Assembly (NCBI GenBank): GCA_037951105.1
Contig: JBAMJV010004291.1
Coordinates: 112,821 to 176,820, forward strand
Reading direction: 5' to 3'
DNA from: Echinarachnius parma
Lineage: Eukaryota > Echinodermata > Echinoidea > Clypeasteroida > Echinarachniidae
DNA: 64,000 bases
The position numbers and the translations under genes are program-made. Every line of letters starts with the position of its first letter. Position 1 is the stretch's first letter. Shown here one piece after another: positions 11,228-44,394 of the stretch. The notes under the pieces are model-generated. The model saw nothing but the letters and a program-made list of their open reading frames with translations, had not been told where the DNA came from and ran no database searches.

Positions 11228-12410
11228 TTAGGATTGAGTGAGTGTGTGCATATGGATGTACAATAAATGAGCCTTTATGGAAGGTGAATGCATCACAAAA
11301 TATATTGTACAATGTTTACACACACTTGCATGTTGTGCATGAGTTTTATGTGTGGGGATTTATCAGTGCATGTGTGCGAATCACTACGAGTGTCTGCGAC
11401 TATAATAATTTGAAACCGCTTGCATTTAATCGCACGGAATCGCAGGTTGTCTCATACACATCTGTTGAGCGTCGGAGGTGTACATTATCCATAGGTTGTT
11501 GTATCGCAGAAAACGCTTCATTTCATAGCGTACAGTCGCACATATGCATAGGGGTGTGAAGCAAGGGCTAGGGTTACGATTAGGGTTAGGTGTTGTGTGG
11601 TTAGGGTTGAGCTTAGATGGCGCTCTTTAACATTTCGCCGTGGAGTGGAATGAGACAATGCCCACAGCTTATGAATGATGAAATTATGAAATGAATACTG
11701 AATTGAACTCAATTGAATTAGATTGAACAGGCTTTGATTTAAAAAGATGTCTTGCAGTCAATGACTGAATTGCACACGTTGGCGGTAAATACCAGACGTC
11801 ATATAATCATGTTATTGTAAAGCTATGTTATCATTTCAATTGGAATTCATTTCATACAGTATCTGTTTTTTCAAATGTAGAAGCAAAAAAAAAACAATCA
11901 TGACAATCAGGATGTGGATCTATACATCGAAGAATTTGGATTTAGGCAGTTTAGCACTCTCAATATGTGGTTTAAAGAAGAAGCTAGTGTATCAACTTTC
12001 ACATAATGAATGCGATGGGGCAATGTCCCTCCATACTGTTATTTTGTATTTCGGAACCCCAAATGCACGTTTTAAACCGAATGCAAACAAAATGTTTTTG
12101 AATGATCGTTATATGAATTCAAATGCTAATAAAAGATTTTGAACTACAAAATACAGCTGCGGTGACAAAATCGGCATGTGGCCAATTTACGAAATTGACA
12201 GAAAAATCCTATAAGTAGGCCTTTATAACAATATAATCTCTCTGTCAAATATAAATTAATTATACATTTATTTGTGTAAACATCCAGCAAATATATAGGG
12301 AACACGCATGATGGGGGCATATTTTATGTTTCTGCTTTCATTCACCACAAATGTATCAAGAATTGAATTAGAGAATTTGAACAACACAAAACACAACATT
12401 GAGGACAGAT
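11228..12410. other. Spacer with no recognised gene
   Basis: Two ORFs of 105 codons (11242-11559 and 11825-12142) show no family motif and no splice context I could use. A few ttagggtt words at 11566-11607 are irregular. Confidence 0.4.
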
Positions 12411-12485
12411 GAGGTAATAATAATCGTGTAAAGCGCAATGATCCCCACGGGAATAGTGTAAATAACCGTTATTATTTTGTATTAT
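12411..12485 (+). repeat. SINE-like tail
   Basis: gtaaagcgcaatgatccccacgggaatagtgtaaataaccgttattattt matches the tail seen at 3433-3480. 12486-13206 is AT-rich with nothing else recognised. Confidence 0.4.
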
Positions 12486-13206
12486 TTAGTATTCACGATA
12501 ACGTGGTCAAATGGAACTGAATATTATATCCAATGGAGTGGCGTATAATATTATCAAAATCAGTTACATGAACTACATGTGTGTGCATGTGTATTACTAA
12601 CTGTATGTGTCTGCTATAGAGAGAGTGCATGTGAATGTGTTTTAATCTGAATTGTGCAAATGAGTCCAACTCTTAACTGATTTATTTATCATATTCCTGA
12701 ATTTCCTGCAAGATGCACAACAATACATTGCATGCATAAAACAGACATGATGGAGTCAACTTTTATAATGGTAACTCAAACACTGCTAGAGGTCTGGCCA
12801 ATATACAGTAGGCTGAAATTAAGCATCGAAGGAAACATATTTTGGGTTATTCAAACAAGACAATGTGATTTATGAATCATATACAAATGAAGACAGGTTT
12901 TATAAACTGTTTTTGTCACACAAAGATAATGATTGGTTGGTGGGAATTTAGAATGTTGTTTAGAATGTCATGAAAACAATTACACATAGTAAATAAAAAA
13001 AAATTAAAAATAAGTAACTTACTAAATAAATATGATATAATACAAAGAAATAACAAGAAATTGCATGAAATTGTGAAAAGGTAAATTCAGGAGAGGAATA
13101 GAGGTGAAATTATGAAGGAAAAGGGAACTAAACAATCAATTTGTAACAACTTAAGCGAAAAAAAGAAAAAAATGTGAACAACTTAAGAGAAAAAAAAGAA
13201 AAAATT

Positions 13207-13279
13207 CGACCTTGCCAGGACTCGAACCTGGAATCCCCTGATTCGTAGTCAGATGCCTTATCCATTGGGCCACAAGGCC
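13207..13279 (-). tRNA. tRNA-Arg (anticodon ACG)
   Basis: A 73-base gene read on the - strand. The acceptor stem pairs GGCCTTG with CAAGGTC (one G-U), with discriminator G at 13207. The D arm is GCCC..AATGGATAAGGC, the anticodon loop is CTACGAA (anticodon ACG, read as ICG for Arg CGN codons), and the T arm CCAGG-TTCGAGT-CCTGG is perfect. The A box (TGGCCCAATGG) and B box (GGTTCGAGTCC) match Pol III consensus. No intron. On the - strand the 3' end is followed by T runs (13187-13204), a good Pol III terminator. It looks functional. Confidence 0.95.
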
Positions 13280-14409
13280 GACACGGAAGATGAAGGATAC
13301 TGACATATATATTCAATAGAGTTTTCTATTGCTTGATTCTTATTAAATTGAACTTTCTTCCTCATATTTTTATATATGATTAATTTTCACATCTCAATTA
13401 GAGAAAACGAGCCTAATACTTGTCTATAATGTCGATATAAGTCACATTTTAGACTTATTTAGACCTCTACTCTACTTGCATGACGTCATGCAATTTATGC
13501 TGATAACCCTTGATGAGCGGTTCCGCTACGTAATTGAATGGGTCGATCTAACTCCCACGGACGTCAGCAAAATGGCAATTCCGTAGCAAGCTCTAGCGAT
13601 CGACAAAATGCATGCACAGTATGTGCGGCGATCGCCAGCTGGTTTAGCTAAGCAGGGTTGTAGACACCTCGGCCTATAATTTTTCGGCAGACATCCATAG
13701 CGATACTGTTGGTGGTCTGACTAGAATAGAGATTTTCTCAGTCCCTAAGATGAAGCCCGTTAATTTTAAGAATTGTTTTAATAATGTGGGATTATTAATA
13801 CGTAAATAATTCTGAACTAGCTAGAGTAACTAAAGAAAATAACATTATGTTGATTTATAATCGATAAACAAAAACACTTGTATATTATATAACTTTGTTC
13901 AGATAAGTATGATCATCCCCACTGAATTTAAGTCTCGTCAATCTGTATATTTTTAAATATAAATATAAAAAATACTTATTAGACAATATCTGTAAATATT
14001 TTTAAATATAAATATTAAAAATACTTATTAGATAATTACAATCTGCAATAGAATTATCTGGCAACATGACAATTTGTAATGTATTTGTTTTGTTTTGTTT
14101 TGTTTTCGTGTATAGTTATAATTTTATGTAATACTTTACAGGGGTTATATAGCTTTCATATAAGGAGCCATACTCCTTTCTGCTAACCCCTAACACTGTC
14201 ATATGAATGTATTTTATGTTTTGTTATTTCTTTTTCTATCTCTGTAATTTTGTATTTTATGCATTTTTGATGAATTTTATGAATTGAATTGAATTATTTT
14301 ATGAAAATAGCCTATTGACTCGAAATATCAATTAAAGGGATCTTCGTTTTCTTCTTTCATTTGAGGCAGCTTCAACAACTAAGTAACGTCGCGCAAATTT
14401 TGTAATTAA
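13280..14409. other. AT-rich spacer
   Basis: No gene seen. 13940-14040 holds two copies of a stretch reading atttttaaatataaatat..aaaatacttattag, a local duplication of about 70 bases. A (tgttt)n run lies at 14085-14106. Confidence 0.5.
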
Positions 14410-15524
14410 TTAAAGGGATAATTAAAGAGATAGGCCTAGTTGAGTTTTGTTATAGAGGGCGCTGCACAAAATATTTTGTTGTGAGATAATGAAAAACTGA
14501 GTGTCAAATTTGAAAGAACATACAATTTTAATGACAGAATAAACTGTATTTGATCAAAATCGGTTCAGAAATTGCTGAAATATCCATAAACATGTTTAAC
14601 CATTTGTAATAATATTGTGGGGCCCCACAATTATTAGACAATTTTGAACCAGCCATTAAAAAAAAATTGTAAGGGATAGTTGAGTATTGGTCAACCTTAA
14701 CTTTAGTAACCAAAACCTGTATCATTACGGTACAAACTAATAGTTATAACTCCACCATGCTCGAAAAGTATACACAATTACAAACGGCTAAGTCAAAACC
14801 ATGTAATCATTTTTGTTAAAGAGCCGTTTCGACTCAAGAGGGTGCTCTCTAAATACTAATTAGTTTTAGTCATTTTTTATACAAAATTGGGCATTTGATA
14901 TTTTATTAAAATAATGATTTAATAGAGATAGATCATCAACAACTATATAAATACCTATTTAGATCTTTTTCTCAAAGCCAGTCTATAACCACAGTGTATT
15001 TTTCTAAAAAGTCCAAATGTTCCCCGGCAGGTAGACTTATGATAGGATATCTTGACATCAAAATGTTTAACTATGAGAGCATGTGAAAGGGAATGATTCT
15101 CATTTTACATGTTTTATTCAAGGAACTTTCAAATGGAATTAAAACCAACCAATTTAGTGTCAAGGGGTATTTCGGGAAGTAGGAATACTCAAGTGTATAC
15201 CTAAGTTAATGTTTCCTCTTTTTGCTTTACAAAATAGGTTTTTAGATGTTGATTATCTCTCTATCTCATCCCCATTTCAACAAAACATCACATGCACAAT
15301 ATTTTATTTAAGATGGTTGAAACCAATGAGTTTTTAGACTGAGTGCCCTTTTGAGTTTTAACGGCTCTTTTAGGATAACAGGCGTTTTACTTAGTCATTT
15401 GTAATTTTGTATTCCTTTCAAGCATGGTGGAGTTATAGCTGTTAGTCGTATGTAATGGTGCAGGCTTGGGCTACTAAAATTCAGTTTGACCAAAACTGTT
15501 TACCAAAACTCATCTATCCCTTTA
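14410..15524. mobile_element. TTAAAGGGATAGT element, copy 3 (compound)
   Basis: Outer ends ttaaagggataat and ctatccctttaa. A second internal start (aagggatagttgagtattgg) lies near 14673, and family words such as taactccaccatgctc appear on both strands, so this is probably two copies, nested or head to head. Confidence 0.6.
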
Positions 15525-16440
15525 ATCTACCAGCTATAGGTTAAAAGGTTCAGCAAAAACACTGTCAGGTATTATAGGCCTATTTGCCACCTGAGTCAAT
15601 ATGCTCAGTGTTTATGACAAACCCAAGACTTTCGGATAACATTCAATAGTTTCCAGCATCGAACTGTTGATAAATCCTATATAATTATGTGAAGTGACAA
15701 ACTGATGAGAGCACGGGATGTCGGATTCAGTGATCACATAATGCCCTTATACTGCCAAATCGTACCTGAACGCTTTGCAATTTAATCATATATCTCCATA
15801 CTTTACTTAGGGAGTCATTATTTTTAACAAATTGCATATGCCTAGGGTCTATAATTATAACCGATCGTCTGGTATACCATAATTCTAAAGAACACGGCGT
15901 ACAAATTATATAGAATTATTATTGTATAGTAACGTCTCTAATATACATAAATATATTTTATAATCATTTCTAGTGTATGTTTCATTATTTTTGCCACTTC
16001 ACTAAAATAAAAAATAAAAAAAACAATTAAGTGTCATTACATGAAATATTATGATTACAACAAATTACAATTCATTCAGCCTGGCGATTACAATAATAAT
16101 GTATTGTTCTAACACTAATATAACATAAGGGCTCAAATTAATAATTGCATAAGTCGAGCATAATCTAATTACAAAAAATTGTAAAAATGTTACAAATTAA
16201 CATAGGGCTCTCATGTTCGAACAAAAATAATTCCAAGCGGTATATATTGTGCGGATTGTACTCAACGGCGAAACATTTCATGGTCGAAAGTCTTGAGAGT
16301 GGAAGTGTCTAGCTGCCGTCTCTGATAAAAAATATGCCGGTATTAAAACTTGTTTACATCCGTTTACATGCTAACCGAGTCCAATTAAATAATTAGCAAT
16401 CATGTCATGTTAGCCGAAAAGAAGACGAAGGAAATTTGAC
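15525..16440. other. AT-rich spacer
   Basis: No coding, RNA or clear repeat structure seen. Confidence 0.4.
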
Positions 16441-16500
16441 ATTCTTCGGTTCATCTGGAGCGATTGTGCTTTCTTGAGGCAGTGGGACTTTAACAAATTG
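16441..16500 (+). other. Possible non-coding first exon of KIF17
   Basis: The sequence ending gggactttaacaaattg is followed by a strong donor, gtaagat, at 16501, in a region with more CpG than its surroundings. The KIF17 start exon has an acceptor (tttgtttactccccag) seven bases before its ATG, which implies an upstream 5' untranslated exon. This is the best donor I noticed. The exon start cannot be set, and the link is an inference. Confidence 0.25.
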
Positions 16501-17869
16501 GTAAGATTTCGCTCGTTTTCCGTCCCGTCGCTAAGGTTTTTTTTTATTCGCATACCGCCATACGATCTCGTATTCTAGGAGTCTGGGCGCTGTGCGATTG
16601 CTAATGCCGGTAATGCTGTGACAGTTCGTGTGTGTATGTGTGTGTGTGTGAATGATCTGTCAATGACTAAATGAGTGTATGATTGAGTGACCCCCGCATC
16701 GGCACCCTAAAACATTTCCGACAGTTTAACTTTAAGACTTAAAAATCATTCAAATTTCTTGAAATTATACTCACATATTGAGAAAATAGTCCAGATTCCG
16801 ATGCGATGATCAGATTTGCGATATATTAATTATATTTCGAGATATCGCCTTCGAACGCGCGCGTTGTTTTTTGGCTTCACGTGTTTGAAGTGTTTTTAAT
16901 ACCGTCACCCCCTCGGGCTCAACCCTCATTGACAATGCAACTCAAAATTTCTTGTGCGATGTTGGTATTTTTTATCGTATTTACTTGTATTACTCGTAGC
17001 GGACGTACGTACACATTATTTCTCCTCAAAATTTTGACCAGTTCAAACTTCAGTTTCTAAGGGTAGTGCGCATCATCTCATGCGTGATTTTTTTACAACA
17101 CGCGCAAAAACAAATATTACGCGGGGTGCCGATATTAAAAACAGTGCCGATGTGTAGTACACCTACCATACATGTACTTCTTCATTGATTTAGTTTGGTG
17201 TGTGTGTGTGTGTTAATGATAATTATTCTGAGCAAGAAATTAAGAAACCTGCTCTTGCTCGAATTTGGGAACTAGTGTTAATAATTAATGAGATGTACAT
17301 TTCAATGATCTGATTCTGATGATGATGATTGAAAAATACATTTTTGATTTGATGATTCATCTTGATAAAAATTAAAATGATGTAGACTATGATGAATTAT
17401 ATTCAATTAATTGAAAGAATAATTTGATTAGTGAGTCCTTAATAATTAATTTATATAAATTGCTTCTATCAATACAAAGACAATAGCAACAATATGGGTG
17501 AAGCAGTGAAGATAATTTGCGTTGTGTGAACTGTGATGTCGGCGGCCGGCTCAAGAGGCGAGGGTAACGCACGCACTGTGCTACCTACATAGGGTCAGGA
17601 GGTAGACAAATGTCATGCCACTTGACAGAAAAAGTAAATTGTACGATGTCGTCCTATCGTCCATCAACTCGAGAAAGAACTACGCTCTTATTCAAAAGTA
17701 TCTGGGCAAAAAACAAAACAAATAAAGTTACAAATTTTAATGTAAATTTTTTATTTTGGTATTATACTATTGCCGTTGCCGCCGCCTGTTGCGCCAGCCG
17801 ACGGGGTACAATATGAAATACTAGCTGAGTTTATGACTATGTAAATAATAATGTAATTCTAACTACTAA

Positions 17870-18570
17870 CTACTGAGCATTCACCCCACAACTAGTACCA
17901 AACACCCACCTGTTCCGTCTCACTCGCTGCATCACCGCTGCTCGCACAGTCTCGCGACCGTATCTCTGGCGTAGTGGCTGGCTGGCCTCCGTACTGGGCC
18001 TCGTCCGAGGGATCCCGGGTCGACTTCGTCTACCAAATCCTAACCCTACCCTACCTGGCACTCGAACCCCAGTACCCAAAAACCTTAACCAAAATCCAAA
18101 AACACCTACTACGATCGGACTGCAGCAAAAGGTGACAACTGGACCAGGAATTCCAACTAAGAACGCGATTGATTTCTCGCGCCAATTTCCTAACTATCTC
18201 TGACTCTAGTATAGCGACTGATCACGGCTAGCTCTGTCGAAGGAATGAGGCCGTGTTTTCACTGAAACGTGTGCACTCGAGCTCCTATTCGAAGAGTTTT
18301 CGGAGTCATCCAGGGAAACCCGTGTTTTTCGGGGATGCCTGGATTTCACTCAGGGGTAATTTCACGAGGCCCTCAACGGCTGTTGAGGCGGCCCGAACCA
18401 TATCATAACCTAAACGCCCTCGGCTGCAGACAGGGCCAATCCAAGCCCCGTCGACTTCGCCGTGGGGAATTCAATTCCGCGGCCCCGGGTGGAATAACGC
18501 CATCTACGACGGGGTGTTTTACCCCCGTCGTCTGCTAGGTAATCCTGTAGCCCCACAGGATCCCTGTTAG
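17870..18570. other. GC-rich, hairpin-rich island upstream of KIF17
   Basis: About 700 bases clearly richer in G, C and CpG than the flanks. 18300-18560 is a run of short perfect hairpins: cctcaac/gttgagg (18371-18387), ccccgtcg facing cgtgggg (18436-18466), acgacggggt/acccccgtcgt (18506-18532) and cctgt/acagg (18545-18559). It could be a CpG-island promoter, a structured 5' leader or a high-GC repeat. No tRNA, rRNA or protein family is recognised. Confidence 0.45.
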
Positions 18571-18655
18571 CCGGCGACGGCTTCATTACTTTTGTCTCTT
18601 TTCTTCTTTTACAAACGGGAAAAATATGGCAGAATCCATGAAGATACATGTAATG

Positions 18656-18989
18656 CAGGGCTCGACACTCGCACTGGCCCGCTGGCCCGGGGCCAGTGAA
18701 ATTGCACTTTGGGCCAGCAAAAATGTATTTAAAAGTCATATTTTGGTGGCCCGATTGGGCAAGCAGATTTTCAAGCTGCTATTGAGTATTGACAAAATTA
18801 GAAAAATCTTGCTTGCTTCCATACATTTGTTTGATCAGGAAAGAGTGATATTTTAAATAGTAAACAATTAACTCAAGAAATAACATTTTGGGGCCAGTAA
18901 ACTTTTCTTTCGGGCCACTAGAAAAGGGAAAGAAATTATTTCACTGGCCCAACCGGGCCACTGACAAAAAAGGTAAGTGTGGAGCCCTG
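18656..18989 (+). mobile_element. cagggctcgacact element, copy A
   Basis: Inverted ends cagggctcgacact and agtgtggagccctg; the interior repeats ggcccg, gggcca and cactggccc words. Flanks tgtaatg and tgtaatc form a near 7-base target duplication. Long inverted ends and a 7-8 base duplication suggest a hAT-like non-autonomous family (inference). It lies about 160 bases before the KIF17 ATG. Confidence 0.75.
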
Positions 18990-19152
18990 TGTAATCGTAA
19001 AAATTGCATCCGTTAAACGCACTGAGGGACAAATCAACTCCTGCTAGAAAACTGTCCTCCAAAAAAATAACGATATGATAAGTAGAAAGATTTGATTTCT
19101 AATTTTCTTACAAGTACCGGTACATTTTCTTTGTTTACTCCCCAGAATCAAG

Positions 19153-40172
<21,020 letters not shown>

Positions 40173-40790
40173 ACCCCATCCTTCCCATCAAATGCTTTTG
40201 GGATTACAAAGTAAGGTAAACAGCCCCCTCTTGTGGCCAAATTAGGACATGTAGACAATGGAGTGTATCCCTTTGATGACCAATGAGATTACAGGCTCTA
40301 CCCACCGTAAAACCAAAGAAGGGGAAAAAGAAGAATACCGCTCTTTAACCGCTCTAAACACCAACCATCTCCATCTCCATCAAAGAAGAGAAGAGAAGTG
40401 TCAAAATAAGGTAAACAGCGCCCTCTGTGGACATATTGAGATGGCTCTACCCACTGCAAACCGAAGAAGAAGAGCATGCAATCCGGAACCACATTATACA
40501 CCAACCATGTCTCGCTAGCTTTTCATGTAAGGTCGATATTGGTAAAATCATGAAAGATTTATGCCTTCGACAACCAATGAGATTAGACTGAAGCTCTACC
40601 CACCACAAAACCAAAGAAGTGAACAGGGAAGAATAATGCTCTAGAACGCCAACCATCTACGTCTAATACTCTTGGACTAATAAAGTAAGGTAACTGCCCC
40701 CCTCTTGTAGCCAATTTAGGACATGTAGGCATTGGGATCAAACACCAACCATCTCCATCAATTACTTTAGTATGAGATAAATAGTTTTTC
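40173..40790 (+). pseudogene. Tandem decayed copies of the KIF17 last exon and 3' flank
   Basis: After the stop, worn copies of ACCAATGAGATTAGAGGCTC...AAACCAAAGAAG recur near 40276-40350, 40433-40500 and 40574-40650, with the 3' flank phrase gtaaggtaaacagcgccctc. Unit about 150-170 bases. They are probably transcribed as 3' untranslated sequence. Confidence 0.8.
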
Positions 40791-41493
40791 ATATTTTAAC
40801 AGCCGCCTAATGTGGCCAATTTGAGACGGGTAGGGCTCAAAGATATTCATCTACACTCATCATCATCACCAACATCTTCATTACTTTCATCATCTCCATC
40901 ACTATCATAATCATCATCATCATCATCACCATCACTAACTTTATTTTTTCTGAAGAGGCTGAAATACTTTCATGTAACTATTATATACAGAAGACGTCCT
41001 TTTTTTTCATGTCAAAATATCAAACAAATAGCTTAGGTCAAGTCATGTATTCCTTGATTTAAATGCCCTTTTATTGCTTTGGGCAACATACACTTTTGTT
41101 GTCGTCTTAGGCTCTCTGAAAATTTGCCAGAAAATGTAATGGACATAAGATATTGTGCAATAAGATGTGCAGGGCAAGTTTAAAAAGAAACAAAAACATA
41201 GTATTTCACATAAGTAGTCAGTCTAGTAAACATTCCTATTAAGTTATTAGTTAAAGGAATATTTTAAACATTTTTGTCAGTTGAATTAGTAAATAATAAT
41301 TCAAATTAAGGTGTTTAATTTCTGTTACCGTTATAAAATGATTCACATCTTTTTGTAGTAAGTCCTCATTCTGAGATTATGTTTACATAAGAACTGTCCA
41401 AAACATAATAGAAATGACACTGTCTTTTACTTAGTGATTAGCATGTGTATTTTAACTATTGATGAGCATTGTTATTAATGTTAAATACATGTA

Positions 41494-41871
41494 CATAGCT
41501 GCCAACTGTTACGAAAAATTTGTAATTGTTACGAATTTCCCACCCTCTTTACGAAATTACGAATACTCCTATAATTATTTATTTTTTTTTTTTTTTTTTT
41601 TTTTTTTTTCGTTTTCACGTTTTTAAACGTATAGAGACAATGTTTAAACGTAAATCTGACCAAATCATACCTAGTAATTGTGCAAAAATGATGAAAAATA
41701 GGGCCATGGACGCCGGCCGCAATGAACTCCGCGCTTCACGCTCCAGAGCCCTAAAGCGAGCCCTAGACGCCGGCTAAAGGGACTTCGCGCTCGTGATGTG
41801 TGCTTCGCGCACATGATATTCAGTTTTGCTTAAATGTTACTAATTTAAAATTCCAAATGTTGGCAGCTATG
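41494..41871. mobile_element. Foldback-type element with poly(T)
   Basis: catagctgccaactgtta at the left and aaatgttggcagctatg at the right are inverted ends. It contains about 28 T residues (41582-41609) and tandem acgaa words. 40800-41490 holds a (cat)n patch and AT-rich sequence only. Confidence 0.65.
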
Positions 41872-42079
41872 CATGTAGTAAGGCATTATCAATGTGTACA
41901 TATCAATGTCAAATCATGATATCTTAATCATTTTAAATCATCGTTGTTTTGTTGACTGCCAGTAAGATTAGAGATGATTCTTAACTTTTTCTGTTGCTTC
42001 CATTACAAACTTCCTATCTATTGTAGCCTTAATTCAGTCACTTACAACATTGATTGGATATTTGTGTAGATGGTACAGT

Positions 42080-42773
42080 CAGGGCTGTACACTAACTCAT
42101 TTTGCCTGTGACCCGGTCCGGCCAGTAAATAATTTCTCTCAACTTTTGGTGGCCAGAAAAAAAAATTACCGGCCCCAAAATTTAACTTCTTTAGTGAACT
42201 TCCTACAATTTCAAAATCTATCTCACTTTACTGATAAAAGTACAATTATGGATGGGGCTTTACATAGATTATAAAATGTTCTCATTCTCTCGTTGTCAGC
42301 TAGAAAAATGTACTTGACATTTGACTGGCCTGATGTCACTGTTACTGGCCCTGGGCCAGCGCAAACAAAATACACGGGAGTAAAGGACGATTTGCCCCCG
42401 TGACCTTTGAAATCGCCCCCGAGAACCAAAACATGGGGGCGGCAAAAATTAAATTGTTCAACAAATTTGCCCTTGCTGTGTATGTATTAGTTTGTCTCAT
42501 GCATGCAAAATGTTCTTTTTATTGGATTGAGAATGCTTGTTTTCAGTACATGATGGGATCTTCATAATCAGTTATTACACTTTCTACGAATAATGAATAT
42601 AAAACAAATTAATACAAGACAAAAATGGCCCTTGTGAGCGCAAAAATAGCCCTCGTGAACATTTACACCGGGGCGATTTTTCTTTCTAAATTAAAAAATA
42701 GCCCTCGTGAAATAAAAAGTATTTTTTAGGTTGCGGGCCAGGGCCATCTGGCAAAAGCTAGTGTAGAGTCCTG
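42080..42773 (+). mobile_element. Diverged cagggctc element with an inner insertion
   Basis: Starts cagggctgtacactaactc and ends aagctagtgtagagtcctg, with gggccagc and ctggcc words. About 42365-42720 is foreign to the family and repeats gccctcgtgaa and cgcccccg words. Confidence 0.6.
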
Positions 42774-43431
42774 AATGTAGACTCTGTTCTTTCACTACAA
42801 CATTTAATGAATCTTTGTAAAGATGGTTGTGTTACAGTGATATAATAATAAACATGTAGTATTACATGTGCATAGATATACAGCTGTGTATGATATTGCT
42901 CTATGTAATAGGATATCAAAATGCTGGTAAAGATGTAAATAATTGCATAGTTATTCAAGAGAAATTAAATATTATGAATAAAGATGCAATGTATTGCAGT
43001 AAAGATACATGTAAAGAAGTGTAATAATCGTTTAAGTATTCAAGGAAATTAAATGTTATTGAAGTAGAATGAATAAATGTGTAGAATACCTGTTGAAATT
43101 AATGAAATGAAATGTGATTTAAACTGTCTACTTGAAAGCAGGTCGATAGATGCAGCTTGAAATAATCTGTATGATGGTATTATTGCCCTTCACAGGCTTT
43201 AGTCACTGAAAACCAAGAATTCTGGGGTCACCACAAATGTTTTGTTTTTGCCACCAAAATTGAATTAATCTTACTTGCCCGAATGAGCAAGCAAATGTTA
43301 CAGAAATGTGTTTAATGTATCTTTGTTTGGGGCTACCAGATCAGGTTTCAGTCAAATACAATTCAAGAAACTTTTATTTCACTTGCCCAGCTGAGCCACA
43401 ATGGAAAAAGGAGTTTATTTCATTAAAAATT

Positions 43432-43963
43432 GCCTTACCACCAGACAATCTCAGTGGTCCAGTGGTAATGATGCCTTACCACCAGACAATCTCAGTGGTC
43501 CAGTGGTAATGATGCCTTACCACCAGACAATCTCAGTGGTCCAGTGGTAATGATGCCTTACCACCAGACAATCTCAGTGGTCCAGTGGTAATGATGCCTT
43601 ACCACCAGACAATCTCAGTGGTCCAGTGGTAATGATGCCTTACCACCAGACAATCTCAGTGGTCCAGTGGTAATGATGCCTTACCACCAGACAATCTCAG
43701 TGGTCCAGTGGTAATGATGCCTTACCACCAGACAATCTCATTGGTCCAGTGGTAATGATGCCTTACCACCAGACAATCTCAGTGGTCCAGTGGTAATGAT
43801 GCCTTACCACCAGACAATCTCAGTGGTCCAGTGGTAATGATGCCTTACCACCAGCCAATCTCTGTGGTCCAGTGGTAATGATGCCTTACCACCAGACAAT
43901 CTCAGTGGTCCAGTGGTAATGATGCCTTACCACCAGACAATCTCAGTGGTCCAGTGGTAATGA
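43432..43963 (+). repeat. 41-base minisatellite, 13 units
   Basis: The unit gccttaccaccagacaatct + cagtggtccagtggtaatgat repeats about 13 times with very few substitutions (one unit has agccaatctctg, one cattgg). No spacers, so not a CRISPR. The last unit runs into tRNA-like sequence (43940-44015). Confidence 0.97.
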
Positions 43964-44015
43964 TGCATGTTTACTACTCAGGAGGTCACGGGTTCAAACG
44001 CCATCCAAGTCGGCT
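43940..44015 (+). repeat. tRNA-like sequence joined to the minisatellite
   Basis: gtggtccagtggtaatgatg resembles a tRNA D arm/A box and gggttcaaacgcc a B box about 40 bases later. No acceptor stem is visible, so this looks like a SINE head rather than a tRNA gene. Confidence 0.45.
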
Positions 44016-44237
44016 TCTATTTTTTTTCACAGCAACTATATACTTGCTTGCTCCATGCACCAAGTGTTTCTTGAACCTAAATCGGTTGAGGGCAAAAATA
44101 CCATCAATGTTCAAATAATTGTTATCGCTGGTCGTTATTGTATTCAAGATAAAAAGTTGTATTCATGATGTTAATACTTGCATCTTTCTTTGCACACATT
44201 GCAGCTGTATAGAATACAATACAAATTGTCCATATCA

Positions 44238-44394
44238 GGGCCCTGTTTCATAAACCTGTTGCAAATGTTGTAAGTGTCCAGTTATTGTAACTACCATGGC
44301 AACAGCTGCAATGCTCCTTGCTGATTGGCTGCCGACCTACTAGTTACAATAATTGGACATTTACATCAATTGCAAAGTTTTATGAAACAGGGCC
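44238..44394. mobile_element. Foldback element (gggccctgtttcataaac)
   Basis: gggccctgtttcataaac and tttatgaaacagggcc are inverted ends; inner gttattgtaact and agttacaataat pair. Related to 1264-1378. Confidence 0.8.

Noticed and set aside
11566-11607. ttagggtt words resembling telomere repeats
   Set aside because: Only a few irregular copies (ttacgattagggttaggtg...); too short and imperfect for an interstitial telomere array. The same applies to gggttagggttag near 58163.
18269-18739. ORFs of 89 and 109 codons in the GC-rich island
   Set aside because: Open by base composition; they span the edge of a transposon and show no protein family.
42971-43082. aataaa words as the KIF17 poly(A) signal
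   Set aside because: Several aataaa strings occur over kilobases of AT-rich sequence; none can be chosen without transcript ends.
43432-43963. CRISPR-like regular repeat
   Set aside because: The 41-base units are contiguous with no variable spacers, and the context is eukaryotic.
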